From assembly GCF_900107235.1 (NCBI RefSeq), contig NZ_FNPF01000016.1:36717-100716 (forward strand): a stretch of 64,000 nucleotides of DNA, read 5' to 3'. Within the stretch, counting starts at the first letter, position 1; each line of letters opens with the position of its first letter. The DNA comes from Citreimonas salinaria. Its GTDB lineage: Bacteria > Pseudomonadota > Alphaproteobacteria > Rhodobacterales > Rhodobacteraceae. Position numbers and translations under genes: made by a program. Of the stretch, positions 1 to 10,329 are shown piece after piece. Under the pieces are notes generated by a model that worked only from the letters and a program-made list of their open reading frames with translations, had not been told where the DNA came from and did not search any database.

Positions 1-911
1 TGCACCTCGCGACGCTCTTCGCGGGTCAACTCCATCGCCTCTTCGGCTCGGCGCTCGGCATAGAAGGGGTCTTCGTCGATGGCGCGCAGCCGCTGCCGCG
101 CCGCGGCGGCGTTCTGTCCCTCGGGAAACGCCTCGAGGTAGATGCGGTACCCTTCGGCACTGTCCATCTGCTCGGCCCGGCGCCACGCCGAATCGTCGCG
201 CGAGGCGCGCGCGGCGGCCGGTTCGTCCGGGCGCGTAGCGGGCACGGGCTGCGTGGTCGCGTCCTGTGCGCGCAGCACCACCAGCCCCTCCGGCGCGTAG
301 CCGTCGACGTCAAGCGACAGCTCCGCCGCCGCCGGCGCCAGCGCGACCTCCGGGCGCGGCATGACCCGCGTGGCGAAGCGGGCCACCTCGGGCGCGGGAC
401 CGCGGATCACCGTGACGCCCTGCGGCACCTCCAGGTGGCCGGGCCCGGCGGACAGGAACGGCGCCGCCCCTGCCCCCGCCGGGCTTTCGCCCAGCACCAG
501 GAAGGCGCGACCCGGTCGCGCGGCCAGCACCGAAAGCACCGCGTCCAGCGGCAGGCCCTGCGTCAGCGCCGCGGCGGCGTCGCCGGCCGCCGCCCCGGCG
601 GGCAGCAGCCACGCGCCCGACGGGCCGTGCACGAAGGCGCCCGACAGGACGATCACCAGCGGCTCCTCGCTCTCCTCGATGCCGGCGACGAAGCGCGCCA
701 GCGCGCCGCGCATGGCGCTGGCGTCGGCATTCGCCGCTTCGGTGACGCTCAGCCCGCGGTCGCGCAAGGCCTGCGCCGCGGCGCCGACGCGTTCGGCGCC
801 GAACACGGTGTCGAAGGTCGAGTAGCGGGCATTCCCGATCACCAGCGCCTCGCCCGCGGCTACGGTTTGCGCGGCAACGCTCAGGAAAGCGACAAGGATG
901 GTCTTCTTCAT
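1..911 (-). CDS. Caspase-like (peptidase C14 fold) secreted protein, catalytically degenerate, C-terminus outside window
   Basis: This reading frame runs off the left edge of the window. It begins with an N-terminal signal peptide (MKKTILVAFLSVAAQTVAAG) followed at once by ALVIGNARY, the hallmark opening of bacterial caspase-like domains. Where an active enzyme has the SGHG histidine motif this protein has LSGAFVHGPSGAW, and where the DAC cysteine motif is expected it has VLGESPAGAG, with no Cys. It is therefore probably a pseudo-caspase used for binding rather than cleavage. After residue 240 comes a YRIYLEAFPEGQ-type repeat common in exported Rhodobacterales caspase-family proteins. It is the last visible gene of the Liv/CoA-ligase run and starts 63 nt after the PaaK-like gene ends. 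The functional link to transport is inferred from position only. Confidence 0.75.
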   Translation of the reverse strand, partial: MKKTILVAFLSVAAQTVAAGEALVIGNARYSTFDTVFGAERVGAAAQALRDRGLSVTEAANADASAMRGALARFVAGIEESEEPLVIVLSGAFVHGPSGAWLLPAGAAAGDAAAALTQGLPLDAVLSVLAARPGRAFLVLGESPAGAGAAPFLSAGPGHLEVPQGVTVIRGPAPEVARFATRVMPRPEVALAPAAAELSLDVDGYAPEGLVVLRAQDATTQPVPATRPDEPAAARASRDDSAWRRAEQMDSAEGYRIYLEAFPEGQNAAAARQRLRAIDEDPFYAERRAEEAMELTREERREV

Positions 912-974
912 GGCGTCCTCCCGCAGAACATACGCGCCTGCGCGTCCCCGGGTTCCCGCCGCGCGCCGGCCGGC

Positions 975-2147
975 TCAATCGTAGCTGCGCGCATCCTCGA
1001 TGACCAACCCGTCACGCGGCAATCCGCCGATCGGCACGATCTCGACCGTTCCGCGCAGCTTGAGCACGTCGGCGACCGAGCTTTCGAACGCGGCCGGATC
1101 GGTGGCCTCGGTCTCGAGCCGCACGGTCATCACGTCACGCTCGCCCTCGCGGCTTGCCACGACGCGGGCGCGCGCGATCTCGGGGTGCTTGGCGACCAGC
1201 GCGGCCACCTGCTCGGGGCGCACGAACATGCCCTTGATCTTTGTCGTCTGGTCGGCGCGACCCATCCAGCCCTTGATGCGGGTGTTGGTGCGGCCGCAGG
1301 GGCTCTCGCCCGGAAGGATCGCCGACAGGTCGCCGGTGGCGAAGCGGACCAGCGGGTAATCGGGATTGAGCGTGGTGACCACGATCTCGCCCACCTCGCC
1401 GGGCTCGACCGGATCGCCGGTGCCGGGGGTGACGATCTCGACGATGACGTGCTCGTCGAGGATCATCCCCTCCATCGCCGAGGATTCATACGCGACGTTT
1501 CCCAGATCGGCGGTTGCGTAGCATTGCAGGCAGGCGATGCCGCGGTCGGCGTAGTACTGACGCAGCGACGGGAACAATGCGCCGCCGCCCACGCCGGCCT
1601 TGGTGATGCCAAGCTCGACGCCCATCTCGTCGGCCTTTTCCAGGATCACCTTCAGGTAATCCGGCGTGCCGGCATAGGCGGTCACCTTCACGTCGCGCGC
1701 GGCACGGACCTGAAGCTCGGTCTGGCCGACGCCCGCGGGCAGCACGGTGGCGCCCACGGCGCGCGCGCCGCTCTCGAAGATGTGGCCGGCGGGCGTCAGG
1801 TGGTAGCCGAAGCAGTTCTGCACGATGTCGCCCGGCCCCACGCGTGCCGCGTGCAGGAAGCGGCCCATGCGCCACCAGTCGTGGGTGATGCCGCCGGGCT
1901 CGTAGATCGGGCCGGGGCTCTGGAAGACATGCGCAACGTTGGCCACCGGCAGTCCGCCGAAGGGCGGATTGGCCGCCTGCCGCTCGACAAGGTCGGCCTT
2001 GCGCAGCACCGGCAGGGTGGCGAGGTCGGAAAGGCTTTCCAGCGGGTCGAGCTTGTGCCGGCCCAGCAGGTCGTTAAGCGCGGACAGCTGTGCTGCCTCG
2101 CGCGCGTCCTGGCTACGGGTTTCGAGGTCGTCGTAATAGGTGCTCAT
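975..2147 (-). CDS. Phenylacetate-CoA ligase (PaaK) family adenylating enzyme, divergent
   Basis: A 390-residue member of the PaaK-type AMP-forming CoA ligases, which activate aryl or related carboxylic acids to CoA thioesters in the cytoplasm. The middle of the protein carries the family's AGTPDYLK and ATADLG regions, and the C-terminal domain has the D-Q-T-T-K-I-K-G-M-F hinge with the expected lysines. The phosphate-binding loop is unusual: instead of a Ser/Thr-rich SSGTTGKP there is FQSPGPIYEPGG near residue 86. The protein is also shorter than typical PaaK (about 430). The start has an AAGGA ribosome site (AAGGAAGCGGC before ATG). Its location between livF and the caspase-like gene suggests it activates the compound imported by the Liv transporter. 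Substrate unknown. Confidence 0.82.
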   Translation of the reverse strand: MSTYYDDLETRSQDAREAAQLSALNDLLGRHKLDPLESLSDLATLPVLRKADLVERQAANPPFGGLPVANVAHVFQSPGPIYEPGGITHDWWRMGRFLHAARVGPGDIVQNCFGYHLTPAGHIFESGARAVGATVLPAGVGQTELQVRAARDVKVTAYAGTPDYLKVILEKADEMGVELGITKAGVGGGALFPSLRQYYADRGIACLQCYATADLGNVAYESSAMEGMILDEHVIVEIVTPGTGDPVEPGEVGEIVVTTLNPDYPLVRFATGDLSAILPGESPCGRTNTRIKGWMGRADQTTKIKGMFVRPEQVAALVAKHPEIARARVVASREGERDVMTVRLETEATDPAAFESSVADVLKLRGTVEIVPIGGLPRDGLVIEDARSYD

Positions 2148-2216
2148 GCCGCTTCCTTCGTTATCGGTGCGGGTTGCATGCTGTCCGGGTGTCGCACTGG
2201 ACCGCTCGGCTAGGCG

Positions 2217-3041
2217 TCACGCCAGCCAGCGCTTGCGCCGCCGGTACGACCGCACGTCGCGGAACGACTTGCGGCCCTCGTCGGACACGCCCAGGTAGAA
2301 TTCCTTGACGTCCGCGTTCTCGCGCAGTTCGGAGGCGGTGCCCTCCATCACGATGCGGCCGTTTTCCAGGATATAGCCCTGGTGCGCGTAGCGCAGCGCC
2401 ACGTTGGTGTTCTGCTCGGCCAGCAGGAAGGACACGCCCTCGTTCTCGTTGATGGATTTCACGATCTCGAAGATCTGCTCCACCAACTGCGGGGCCAGGC
2501 CCATGCTGGGTTCGTCCAGCAGGATCATCTCGGGGCGCGACATCAGCGCGCGGCCCACCGCCGTCATCTGCTGTTCACCGCCCGAGGTGTAGCCCGCCTG
2601 GCTGCGGCGACGCTCCTTCAGGCGGGGGAAATAGGTGTAGACCATCTCGAGGTCCGCATCGACCGCGCCCCTGCCGTCGCGGCGGGTATAGGCGCCGGTC
2701 ATCAGGTTCTCCTCGACCGTGAGGTGCTGGAAGCAGTGGCGCCCCTCCATCACCTGGATCACGCCGCGCTTCACCAGCGCCGAAGGGTCGAGATCCTGCA
2801 CCCGCTCGCCCTTGTAGACGATGCTGCCCTTGGTGACCTCGCCGCGCTCGGAATGCAGCAGGTTCGAGATCGCCTTCAGCGTAGTGGTCTTGCCCGCGCC
2901 GTTGCCGCCAAGCAGCGCGGTGATGCCGCCCTTGCGGACATTCAGGCTGACGCCCTTCAGCACGAGGATCACGTGATTGTAGATCACCTCGACGTTGTTG
3001 ACCTCGAGCAGCGCCTCGTCGGTCCGTGCGGCATCGAGCAT
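2217..3041 (-). CDS. Liv-type ABC transporter ATP-binding protein (LivF-like)
   Basis: A 274-residue cytoplasmic ATPase of the hydrophobic amino acid uptake (HAAT) family, one of the two nucleotide-binding subunits. Visible are Walker A GGNGAGKTTT near residue 45, the signature SGGEQQM, Walker B MILLDEPS and the H-loop region LLAEQN. The C-terminal extension DVRSYRRRKRWLA is basic. Its partner ATPase (LivG-like) sits separately at the other end of the operon, with both permeases and the binding protein between them. The order G-small protein-H-M-K-F is typical of Liv systems that travel with CoA ligases rather than of the classical leucine importer. The substrate is therefore more likely an aromatic or branched carboxylate than leucine, which is inference. 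Confidence 0.93.
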   Translation of the reverse strand: MLDAARTDEALLEVNNVEVIYNHVILVLKGVSLNVRKGGITALLGGNGAGKTTTLKAISNLLHSERGEVTKGSIVYKGERVQDLDPSALVKRGVIQVMEGRHCFQHLTVEENLMTGAYTRRDGRGAVDADLEMVYTYFPRLKERRRSQAGYTSGGEQQMTAVGRALMSRPEMILLDEPSMGLAPQLVEQIFEIVKSINENEGVSFLLAEQNTNVALRYAHQGYILENGRIVMEGTASELRENADVKEFYLGVSDEGRKSFRDVRSYRRRKRWLA

Positions 3042-3132
3042 GGCAGGATTCCTTCGGTTCGGGCCGTGGCCCCGGTCGGTCTGAAAGTCGGTCGGTGCGC
3101 CGGCGACCCTGAGGCCGCCGGCGGGGTCCGCA

Positions 3133-4434
3133 TCAGTTGGTTGCGGCGCACTCTTCGTTGTTCGGCCACGGCGCGTTGCTTTCCGCGTACTCGGCCGCGC
3201 TCGAGTCGATCAGGTCGCTATAGCTCTCGACATTCGGCCGCAGCAGATCCGACGCCTTCACGAACTGCTCGCCGTCCCATTCCAGCATCCAGCCGCCGGA
3301 ATGGCCGGTGTGGTTCTCGCAGGACGTCTGGAACGGCGGCACCATGCCGTCGAGGCCCAGCTCCGCGATGCGCTCCTCGGAGAAGTCGAGGTTCTCGAAG
3401 CCCCAGCGCAGCTGCGCCGGGGTGATCTCGGCCGTGTCGTATTCATCCTGCGCGACGCGGATCGCCTCGCCCAGGATTGCAGAGATCACGACGCCGCGGC
3501 CGTAGAACACGCCTTCCATCTCTTCGGGGTTGGTCTGCGACAGGCCCTCGTCGACGACATATTCCTTGATGTCCTGCATCACCGGTGCGTCCATGTTCGG
3601 GAACGACCAGCTGATCGACTTGTAGCCCGCGCCTTCCTCGCCCACGAGGTTGAGGTCGGCGTCATGCCCGGCCCACCACACGCCGATGAAATTCTCCATC
3701 GGGAACTTGGTCTTGACCGCCTCGGTGATGGCGCCGGCGTTCATCGCGCCCCAGCCCCACATGATCACGTAGTCGGGACGCTCGCGGCGGATCTGCAGCC
3801 ACTGGGCCGACTGGTTCTGCATCTCGTTGAGACCGACCGGGATCGGCACCAGCTCGAAGCCCTTCTCCTCGGCCAGCTGCTCGAGCACCGGCAGCGGCTC
3901 CTTGCCGAACGGGTGGTCGAGATGCAGGAACGCGAACTTCTTGCCCTCGAGATCGCCTTCCTGACCCTCAATGTACTGCACGATCATGTCGGCCGCGTCC
4001 CAGTAGCCCGACGGCGTGTTGTAGGCCCACTTGAAGGTCGTGCCGTCCGCCATCGGCGAAAAGCCGTAGCCGGGTCCGTAGATCGGGATCTCGTCCACGT
4101 TGGTCTTGGGCAGGACCTGCAGCGTGATGCCGGTGGACCAGGGCTGGGTCACCAGCGCCTCGCCCTTGAGCTTCTCGTAGCATTCCACGCCCTTCTCGGT
4201 GGAATAGCCGGTCTCGCATTCCTCGGCGTTGACGGGCACGCCGCCGATGCCGCCGTCACGCTGGTTGAGCATGGTGAAGTAGTCCGCCTGCCCGTTCATG
4301 ATCGGGATACCGGTCGCCGCGAAGGGCCCGGTCCGGTAGGCGAGGTTCGGGACGAACAGTTCCTGTGCGACGGCGGCGCCGCCGGTCGCGCCGGCAAGAA
4401 CCGCGGCGGCGACAAGCTTGGTGAAGTGGTTCAT
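3133..4434 (-). CDS. Liv-type ABC transporter periplasmic substrate-binding protein
   Basis: A 433-residue periplasmic binding protein with a clear signal peptide (MNHFTKLVAAAVLAGATGGAAVAQ). The mature part opens with ELFVPNLAYRTGPFAATGIP, which resembles LivK/HAAT binding proteins (peripla_BP_6 fold). Two Cys pairs (EECETGYSTEKGVEC, and TSCENH with NNEECAAT near the end) could form disulfides. It is longer than LivK (about 370), as is common for binding proteins found beside CoA ligases. The ribosome site is strong (GGGAGGATAACC before ATG). A GC-rich hairpin followed by TTTT lies between livM and this gene and may adjust its expression relative to the permeases. Confidence 0.92.
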   Translation of the reverse strand: MNHFTKLVAAAVLAGATGGAAVAQELFVPNLAYRTGPFAATGIPIMNGQADYFTMLNQRDGGIGGVPVNAEECETGYSTEKGVECYEKLKGEALVTQPWSTGITLQVLPKTNVDEIPIYGPGYGFSPMADGTTFKWAYNTPSGYWDAADMIVQYIEGQEGDLEGKKFAFLHLDHPFGKEPLPVLEQLAEEKGFELVPIPVGLNEMQNQSAQWLQIRRERPDYVIMWGWGAMNAGAITEAVKTKFPMENFIGVWWAGHDADLNLVGEEGAGYKSISWSFPNMDAPVMQDIKEYVVDEGLSQTNPEEMEGVFYGRGVVISAILGEAIRVAQDEYDTAEITPAQLRWGFENLDFSEERIAELGLDGMVPPFQTSCENHTGHSGGWMLEWDGEQFVKASDLLRPNVESYSDLIDSSAAEYAESNAPWPNNEECAATN

Positions 4435-4452
4435 GGTTATCCTCCCATGGGT

Positions 4453-4480
4453 TGAAAAGGCCCCGGTTTTGCCCGGGATC
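4453..4480 (-). terminator. Terminator-like hairpin between livM and the binding-protein gene
   Basis: On the minus strand the sequence reads CCCGGGC AAAA CCGGGG CC TTTTC. This is a short GC stem with an A-rich loop and a four-T tail, directly upstream of the binding-protein ribosome site. It looks like a weak intrinsic terminator or a processing hairpin inside the operon. Confidence 0.45.
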
Positions 4481-4497
4481 GTGTCCGGCCGGCCCGC

Positions 4498-5574
4498 CTA
4501 GTGCGGGAACGGCCAGATGATGAGTTTCTCGCGGATCAGCGCCCAGAGCCGCGCCAGCCCGTGCGGCTCGACGATCAGGAAGAAGACGATCAGCGCGCCG
4601 ATGATCATGGTGTTCAGGTGCTCGACCATGGCCGAGCTGATGGGGATTCCCAGCGCGCCGGGCACGAGGTTCAGCACCACCGGCAGCCCGACGATCAGGA
4701 TCGCGCCCAGGAAGTTGCCCAGGATCGAGCCAAGCCCGCCGATGATGGCGATGAACAGCACCTGGAACGACAGCTGGATGTAGAACACGTTGGGCTCGGC
4801 CGCGCCCTTCCACATGAAGACGTACAGCGCGCCCGCCACGCCCACGACGTAGCTGGAGATCGCGAAGGCGGTCAGCTTCGAGGTCATCAGGTTGATGCCG
4901 ATCAGCTCGGCCGCGATGTCCATGTCGCGGGTGGCCTTCCACGTCCGGCCCAGCGTGCCGCGCGTGAGGTTGATGCACAGCAGCGTCATCACCGTGACGA
5001 TCCCCAGCACCAGGAAATACTGCACGATCGAATCCGCCTGCGGGCCGGTCACGTAGATGCCGAACATCTGGATATTCGGCACCTGGATCGCGCCGCTGGC
5101 GTTGTAGTTGTAAAGCCAGGCCCATTTCTCGAACAGCCAGGTCAGGAAGAACTGCGCGGCCAACGTGGCGATGGCCAGGTAGAACCCCTTGATGCGCAAG
5201 GAGGGGATGCCGAACGCCACGCCCACACCGGCGCTGAAGAAGCCCGACAGCAGGATCGCCACGACCGGGTTCATCCACGGGAACAGCGTGACCATCTTAT
5301 AGCAGGCATAGGCGCCCACGCCCATGAACGCGCCGGTGCCCAGCGAAAGCTGCCCGGCATAGCCCGTCAGGATGTTCAGCCCCAGCGCCGCCAGCGCGTA
5401 GATCAGCACCGGGATCAGCATCGTCTGGAAGGCGAACTCGGACGCGGTGAAGGGGAAGATCACCCAGGCGAAGGCCAGGATGACCCCCAGCAGGATCGCG
5501 TCCTGCCGGACCGGGAACAGTGCCTGGTCGGCCTTGTAGCTGGTCTTGAACTGTCCTGCGGTGCGGTAAAGCAT
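4498..5574 (-). CDS. Liv-type ABC transporter permease (LivM-like)
   Basis: A 358-residue polytopic inner-membrane permease of the LivM family. It has about ten hydrophobic segments. The characteristic LSLGTGAFMGVGAYACY stretch after the first helices and the EAA-like cytoplasmic loop with TSKLTAFAISSYVVGVAGALY are readable. The C-terminus VEPHGLARLWALIREK is also typical of the family. It forms the translocation pore with the LivH-like subunit encoded upstream in the same operon. The gap to livH is 139 nt, longer than other operon gaps, and holds small GC hairpins. Confidence 0.92.
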   Translation of the reverse strand: MLYRTAGQFKTSYKADQALFPVRQDAILLGVILAFAWVIFPFTASEFAFQTMLIPVLIYALAALGLNILTGYAGQLSLGTGAFMGVGAYACYKMVTLFPWMNPVVAILLSGFFSAGVGVAFGIPSLRIKGFYLAIATLAAQFFLTWLFEKWAWLYNYNASGAIQVPNIQMFGIYVTGPQADSIVQYFLVLGIVTVMTLLCINLTRGTLGRTWKATRDMDIAAELIGINLMTSKLTAFAISSYVVGVAGALYVFMWKGAAEPNVFYIQLSFQVLFIAIIGGLGSILGNFLGAILIVGLPVVLNLVPGALGIPISSAMVEHLNTMIIGALIVFFLIVEPHGLARLWALIREKLIIWPFPH

Positions 5575-5713
5575 GCCCGTCTCTCTTCCCTGTCACCCCG
5601 GCTGTCGTCCCGGGTCCGGGCGTGACGCCCGGCTGTCTCTTCTCAAGTCGCCGCCGCGCGGCTTTCCTGCCCGTCCGGATCCCCGCCGAGGGCCTGAGCC
5701 CCCGGCGGGCCGC

Positions 5714-6667
5714 CTAGACCCGTTCGATGATCCTTTCCCCGAACAGTCCCTGCGGCCGGAACAGCAGCACGATCAGCGCCAGCACGAAGGCGAACCAGGC
5801 CTCGGTGTTGCCGCCCAGCAGCGGCTGGCCCCAGTAGATCTCGAAGATCTTCTCGAGCACGCCGATCATCAGCCCGCCGACGATGGCGCCGGTGATCGAT
5901 TCCAGCCCGCCCAGCATCAGCACCGGCAGCGCCTTGTAGGCGATGACTTCCAGCGCGAAGGAAACCCCTGCCCGCGCACCCCAGGCGATGCCCGTGACCA
6001 GCGCGATGATGCCCGCGATGAACCAGACCAGCACCCAGATCGTCTGAAGCGAGATCCCCACCGACAGCGCCGCCTGGTGATCGTCGCCAAGTGCGCGGAT
6101 CGCTCGGCCCATGCGCGTGTAGTTCAGGAAGGCCAGCAATGCGCCGACCAATGCCACCGCGACCAGCACCACGGTAATGTCCAGGTGCTGCAGGATCAGC
6201 AGGCCGCCGAAGGGCTCCAGCACGGTGTCGCCTGTGGGAATGCCCAGTTCGCCGGTGATCATCACCTTGTTCTCGCCGCCGAAGATCGTCTCGCCGAGGC
6301 CGATCAGGAACAGCGTGATGCCGATCGTGGCCATGAACAGGATGATGTCGGGCTGGCCCACCAGCGGACGCAGCACGACGCGCTCGATCGTCACCGCAAG
6401 CACGAACATCACCGCCAGCGTCGCCGCCACCGCGATCCAGGCCGGCAGGCCCATCGCGTGCAGCCCGACCAGCGTCAGCGCCGCGAAGACCACCATGATG
6501 CCCTGCGCGAAGTTCAGGATCCGGCTCGATCGGAAGATCAGCACGAAGCCCAGCGCGATCAGCGCATAGAGCACGCCCGAGACCAGCCCCTCCCACAGCA
6601 CCTGCATCAGGAAATCCGGCGCCTCGACCATGTCCACGAAGGGGGTGATGAAGATGTCTCTCAGCAT
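5714..6667 (-). CDS. Liv-type ABC transporter permease (LivH-like)
   Basis: A 317-residue inner-membrane permease. I take the start as MLRDIFITPFVDMVEAP, because the open frame upstream of it is only GC-rich read-through. The protein shows alternating hydrophobic helices, GLVSGVLYALIALGFVLIF near the N-terminus, and the family motif LNFAQGIMVVFAAL. It ends LLFRPQGLFGERIIERV, a sequence style shared by nearly all LivH proteins (RPQGLFG). It pairs with the LivM-like subunit encoded next. A terminator-like hairpin lies just upstream, so part of its transcription may start locally. Confidence 0.92.
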   Translation of the reverse strand: MLRDIFITPFVDMVEAPDFLMQVLWEGLVSGVLYALIALGFVLIFRSSRILNFAQGIMVVFAALTLVGLHAMGLPAWIAVAATLAVMFVLAVTIERVVLRPLVGQPDIILFMATIGITLFLIGLGETIFGGENKVMITGELGIPTGDTVLEPFGGLLILQHLDITVVLVAVALVGALLAFLNYTRMGRAIRALGDDHQAALSVGISLQTIWVLVWFIAGIIALVTGIAWGARAGVSFALEVIAYKALPVLMLGGLESITGAIVGGLMIGVLEKIFEIYWGQPLLGGNTEAWFAFVLALIVLLFRPQGLFGERIIERV

Positions 6668-6714
6668 GTCCGTCCTCTCGGGCAGCCGCGCGTTTGCGCG
6701 CGGTCGGTATGGCG

Positions 6715-6751
6715 CATGAAAACACCCCGGCGCCGCGGCGTGCCGGGGTGT
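6715..6751 (-). terminator. Rho-independent terminator within the Liv operon
   Basis: A 10-bp perfect stem, ACACCCCGGC at 6722-6731 and GCCGGGGTGT at 6742-6751, with a 10-nt loop. It is followed on the minus strand by TTTTC. It lies after the small unknown gene and 47 nt before livH, so it could separate the CoA ligase/livG/small-protein transcript from the permease transcript, or set their ratio. Confidence 0.7.
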
Positions 6752-6779
6752 GCGTGTGCTGTAATGTATGGGGGGCGAC

Positions 6780-7151
6780 TCAGCCGCGTGCGCCGGGCTC
6801 CGGGCAATGGCAATCCGCCAGCAGCGCGTTGGCCTTCTCCGACCGGGTGCCGGCAGGGACCATTTCCAGCGCCGCGCGCGCCGCGGACAGGCCGCGCTCC
6901 AGGTCCTTTGCCACGAAGGTCGGCCGCGAACCGCCCTCGGCCGCGCCCGGGCCGCGCGCATCGCGCGACGCCCGCGCCGCCTGCGAGAACGCCTGCAGCG
7001 CCGCCTCGCGCTCCATCTTCAGCATCTCGTCCAGATCGTCCGGCCCGAACATCGCCACCGCCGACGCGGTATAGTCGTCCAGCCCCCGGTCCTCGCCGAG
7101 AACCTCCGCGAGACGCTTCTTGGTCCAGGTCATGTCGCTCATGTCTGCCAT
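6780..7151 (-). CDS. Small uncharacterised protein encoded between livG and livH
   Basis: A 123-residue soluble protein that I do not recognise. The start MADMSDMTWTKKRLAEVLGED is chosen because AAGGAG sits 7 nt upstream. The sequence is helix-rich and acidic in its first half (DDYTASAVAMFGPDDLDEMLKMEREAALQAFSQAAR), then has a Gly/Ala/Pro linker, then a second helical part (KDLERGLSAARAALEMV), and ends with two cysteines in ADCHCPEPG. No signal peptide or membrane segment is visible. Lying inside a transporter operon, it may be an accessory or regulatory factor for the Liv system or the CoA ligase. This is inference from context alone. Confidence 0.7.
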   Translation of the reverse strand: MADMSDMTWTKKRLAEVLGEDRGLDDYTASAVAMFGPDDLDEMLKMEREAALQAFSQAARASRDARGPGAAEGGSRPTFVAKDLERGLSAARAALEMVPAGTRSEKANALLADCHCPEPGARG

Positions 7152-7220
7152 GGTCGGTCTCCTTGCTGTGCAGGCGACCAACGCACACGGCGCGGCAGGG
7201 TTCGACGCGGTCGAGGCGCA

Positions 7221-8033
7221 TCAGTGCGGCACCCCCAGATAGGCGTCGATGACGTCCTGGTTGCTGCGCACCTCGTCGGGCGAGCCGTCGCCGATCTTGC
7301 GCCCGTAATCCATCACCACCACCCGGTCGGACAGGTCCATGACCACGCCCATGTCGTGCTCGATCAGGCAGATCGTCGTGCCGAACTCGTCGTTCACGTC
7401 CAGGATGAAGCGGCTCATGTCCTCCTTCTCCTCGACGTTCATGCCGGCCATCGGCTCGTCGAGCAGCAGGATCGACGGCTCGGCCGCCAGCGCGCGGGCC
7501 AGTTCGACCCGCTTCTTGAGGCCGTAGGGCAGACGGCCCACCGGCGTCTTGCGGATGTTCTGGATCTCGAGGAAGTCGATCACCCGCTCGACCTTCTCGC
7601 GGTTCTCCATCTCCTCGTCGCGCGCGCTTCCCCACCAGATCGCCTGGCTGAGGATGCCCGCGTTCATGTGCGTCAGCCGCCCGGTCATGACGTTGTCGAG
7701 CACCGTCATTCCCTCGAACAGCGCGATGTTCTGGAACGTGCGCGCCACGCCCATGCGGGCGACCTCGTAGGGCTTCATCTTCGGGCGCTGCTCGCCCTTG
7801 TACCACACGGAACCCTCGGTCGGCGTATAGAAGCCGCTGATGACGTTGAGCATCGACGACTTGCCCGCCCCGTTCGGCCCGATGATGGCGCGGATCTCGC
7901 CCTCGCGGATGTCGAAGCTGATGTCGTTGATCGCCGTCACCCCGCCGAACTTGAGCGTGATGTTGCGCAGCTCCATCAGCACCCCGCCGATCTGCCGGCC
8001 GTCCGCGGTGACGTATCCTTCGGTGTCTTTCAT
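7221..8033 (-). CDS. Liv-type ABC transporter ATP-binding protein (LivG-like)
   Basis: A 270-residue cytoplasmic ATPase, the second nucleotide-binding subunit of the Liv-type importer. Walker A is GPNGAGKSSM. The signature region is LPYGLKKRVELARALA, the LPYG variant typical of LivG. Walker B is ILLLDEPMAGM, and the H-loop lies in CLIEHDMGVVM. The protein also has the extended loop after Walker A (GEQRPKMKPYEVARMGVARTFQ) that distinguishes LivG from LivF. It follows the acyl-CoA synthetase gene after 58 nt and is probably cotranscribed with it. Confidence 0.94.
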   Translation of the reverse strand: MKDTEGYVTADGRQIGGVLMELRNITLKFGGVTAINDISFDIREGEIRAIIGPNGAGKSSMLNVISGFYTPTEGSVWYKGEQRPKMKPYEVARMGVARTFQNIALFEGMTVLDNVMTGRLTHMNAGILSQAIWWGSARDEEMENREKVERVIDFLEIQNIRKTPVGRLPYGLKKRVELARALAAEPSILLLDEPMAGMNVEEKEDMSRFILDVNDEFGTTICLIEHDMGVVMDLSDRVVVMDYGRKIGDGSPDEVRSNQDVIDAYLGVPH

Positions 8034-8091
8034 GCGATCCTCTCTGCGGGATGGCGGGCGGGGCGATGCGCGTCAGCGCGAGCGGCGAACG

Positions 8092-10065
<1,974 letters not shown>

Positions 10066-10195
10066 GTCTTCTCCTCCCATCATGCCGGTTTGCCCGGCAC
10101 AGTCCGGTCCCCTCCGAACCGGCGGCCGCTTGTGACGCGGCCTTGGTCGTCCATTCAGACAGGGGTCACGCTGCCGGTCAACTTTTTCCTGATGT

Positions 10196-10215
10196 TTGCG
10201 GAATCCTTGCGAATT
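10196..10215 (+). promoter_or_regulatory. Candidate response-regulator site: direct repeat between divergent operons
   Basis: TTGCGGAAT (10196-10204) and TTGCGAATT (10207-10215) form a near-identical direct repeat with an 11-bp period, about one helical turn. It lies in the 249-bp region between the acyl-CoA synthetase/Liv operon and the kinase/OmpR-type regulator genes. OmpR-family regulators usually bind such tandem half-sites. The link to this regulator is inference. Confidence 0.4.
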
Positions 10216-10329
10216 GTAACAGGCGTGCTGCCCCGGCGGCAGCTTCCCGGCGACCGAAGCGCGGCGCTTGGCGCGGCCCCGCACCCGGTGTAGCCACACG
10301 GTATGGCATCGGGGCGGGGAGGATCGCGC

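Noticed and set aside
435..2213. Long plus-strand frames over the caspase-like and PaaK-like genes
   Set aside because: Low-complexity Arg/His/Gly translations with no motif; antisense artefacts of high GC.
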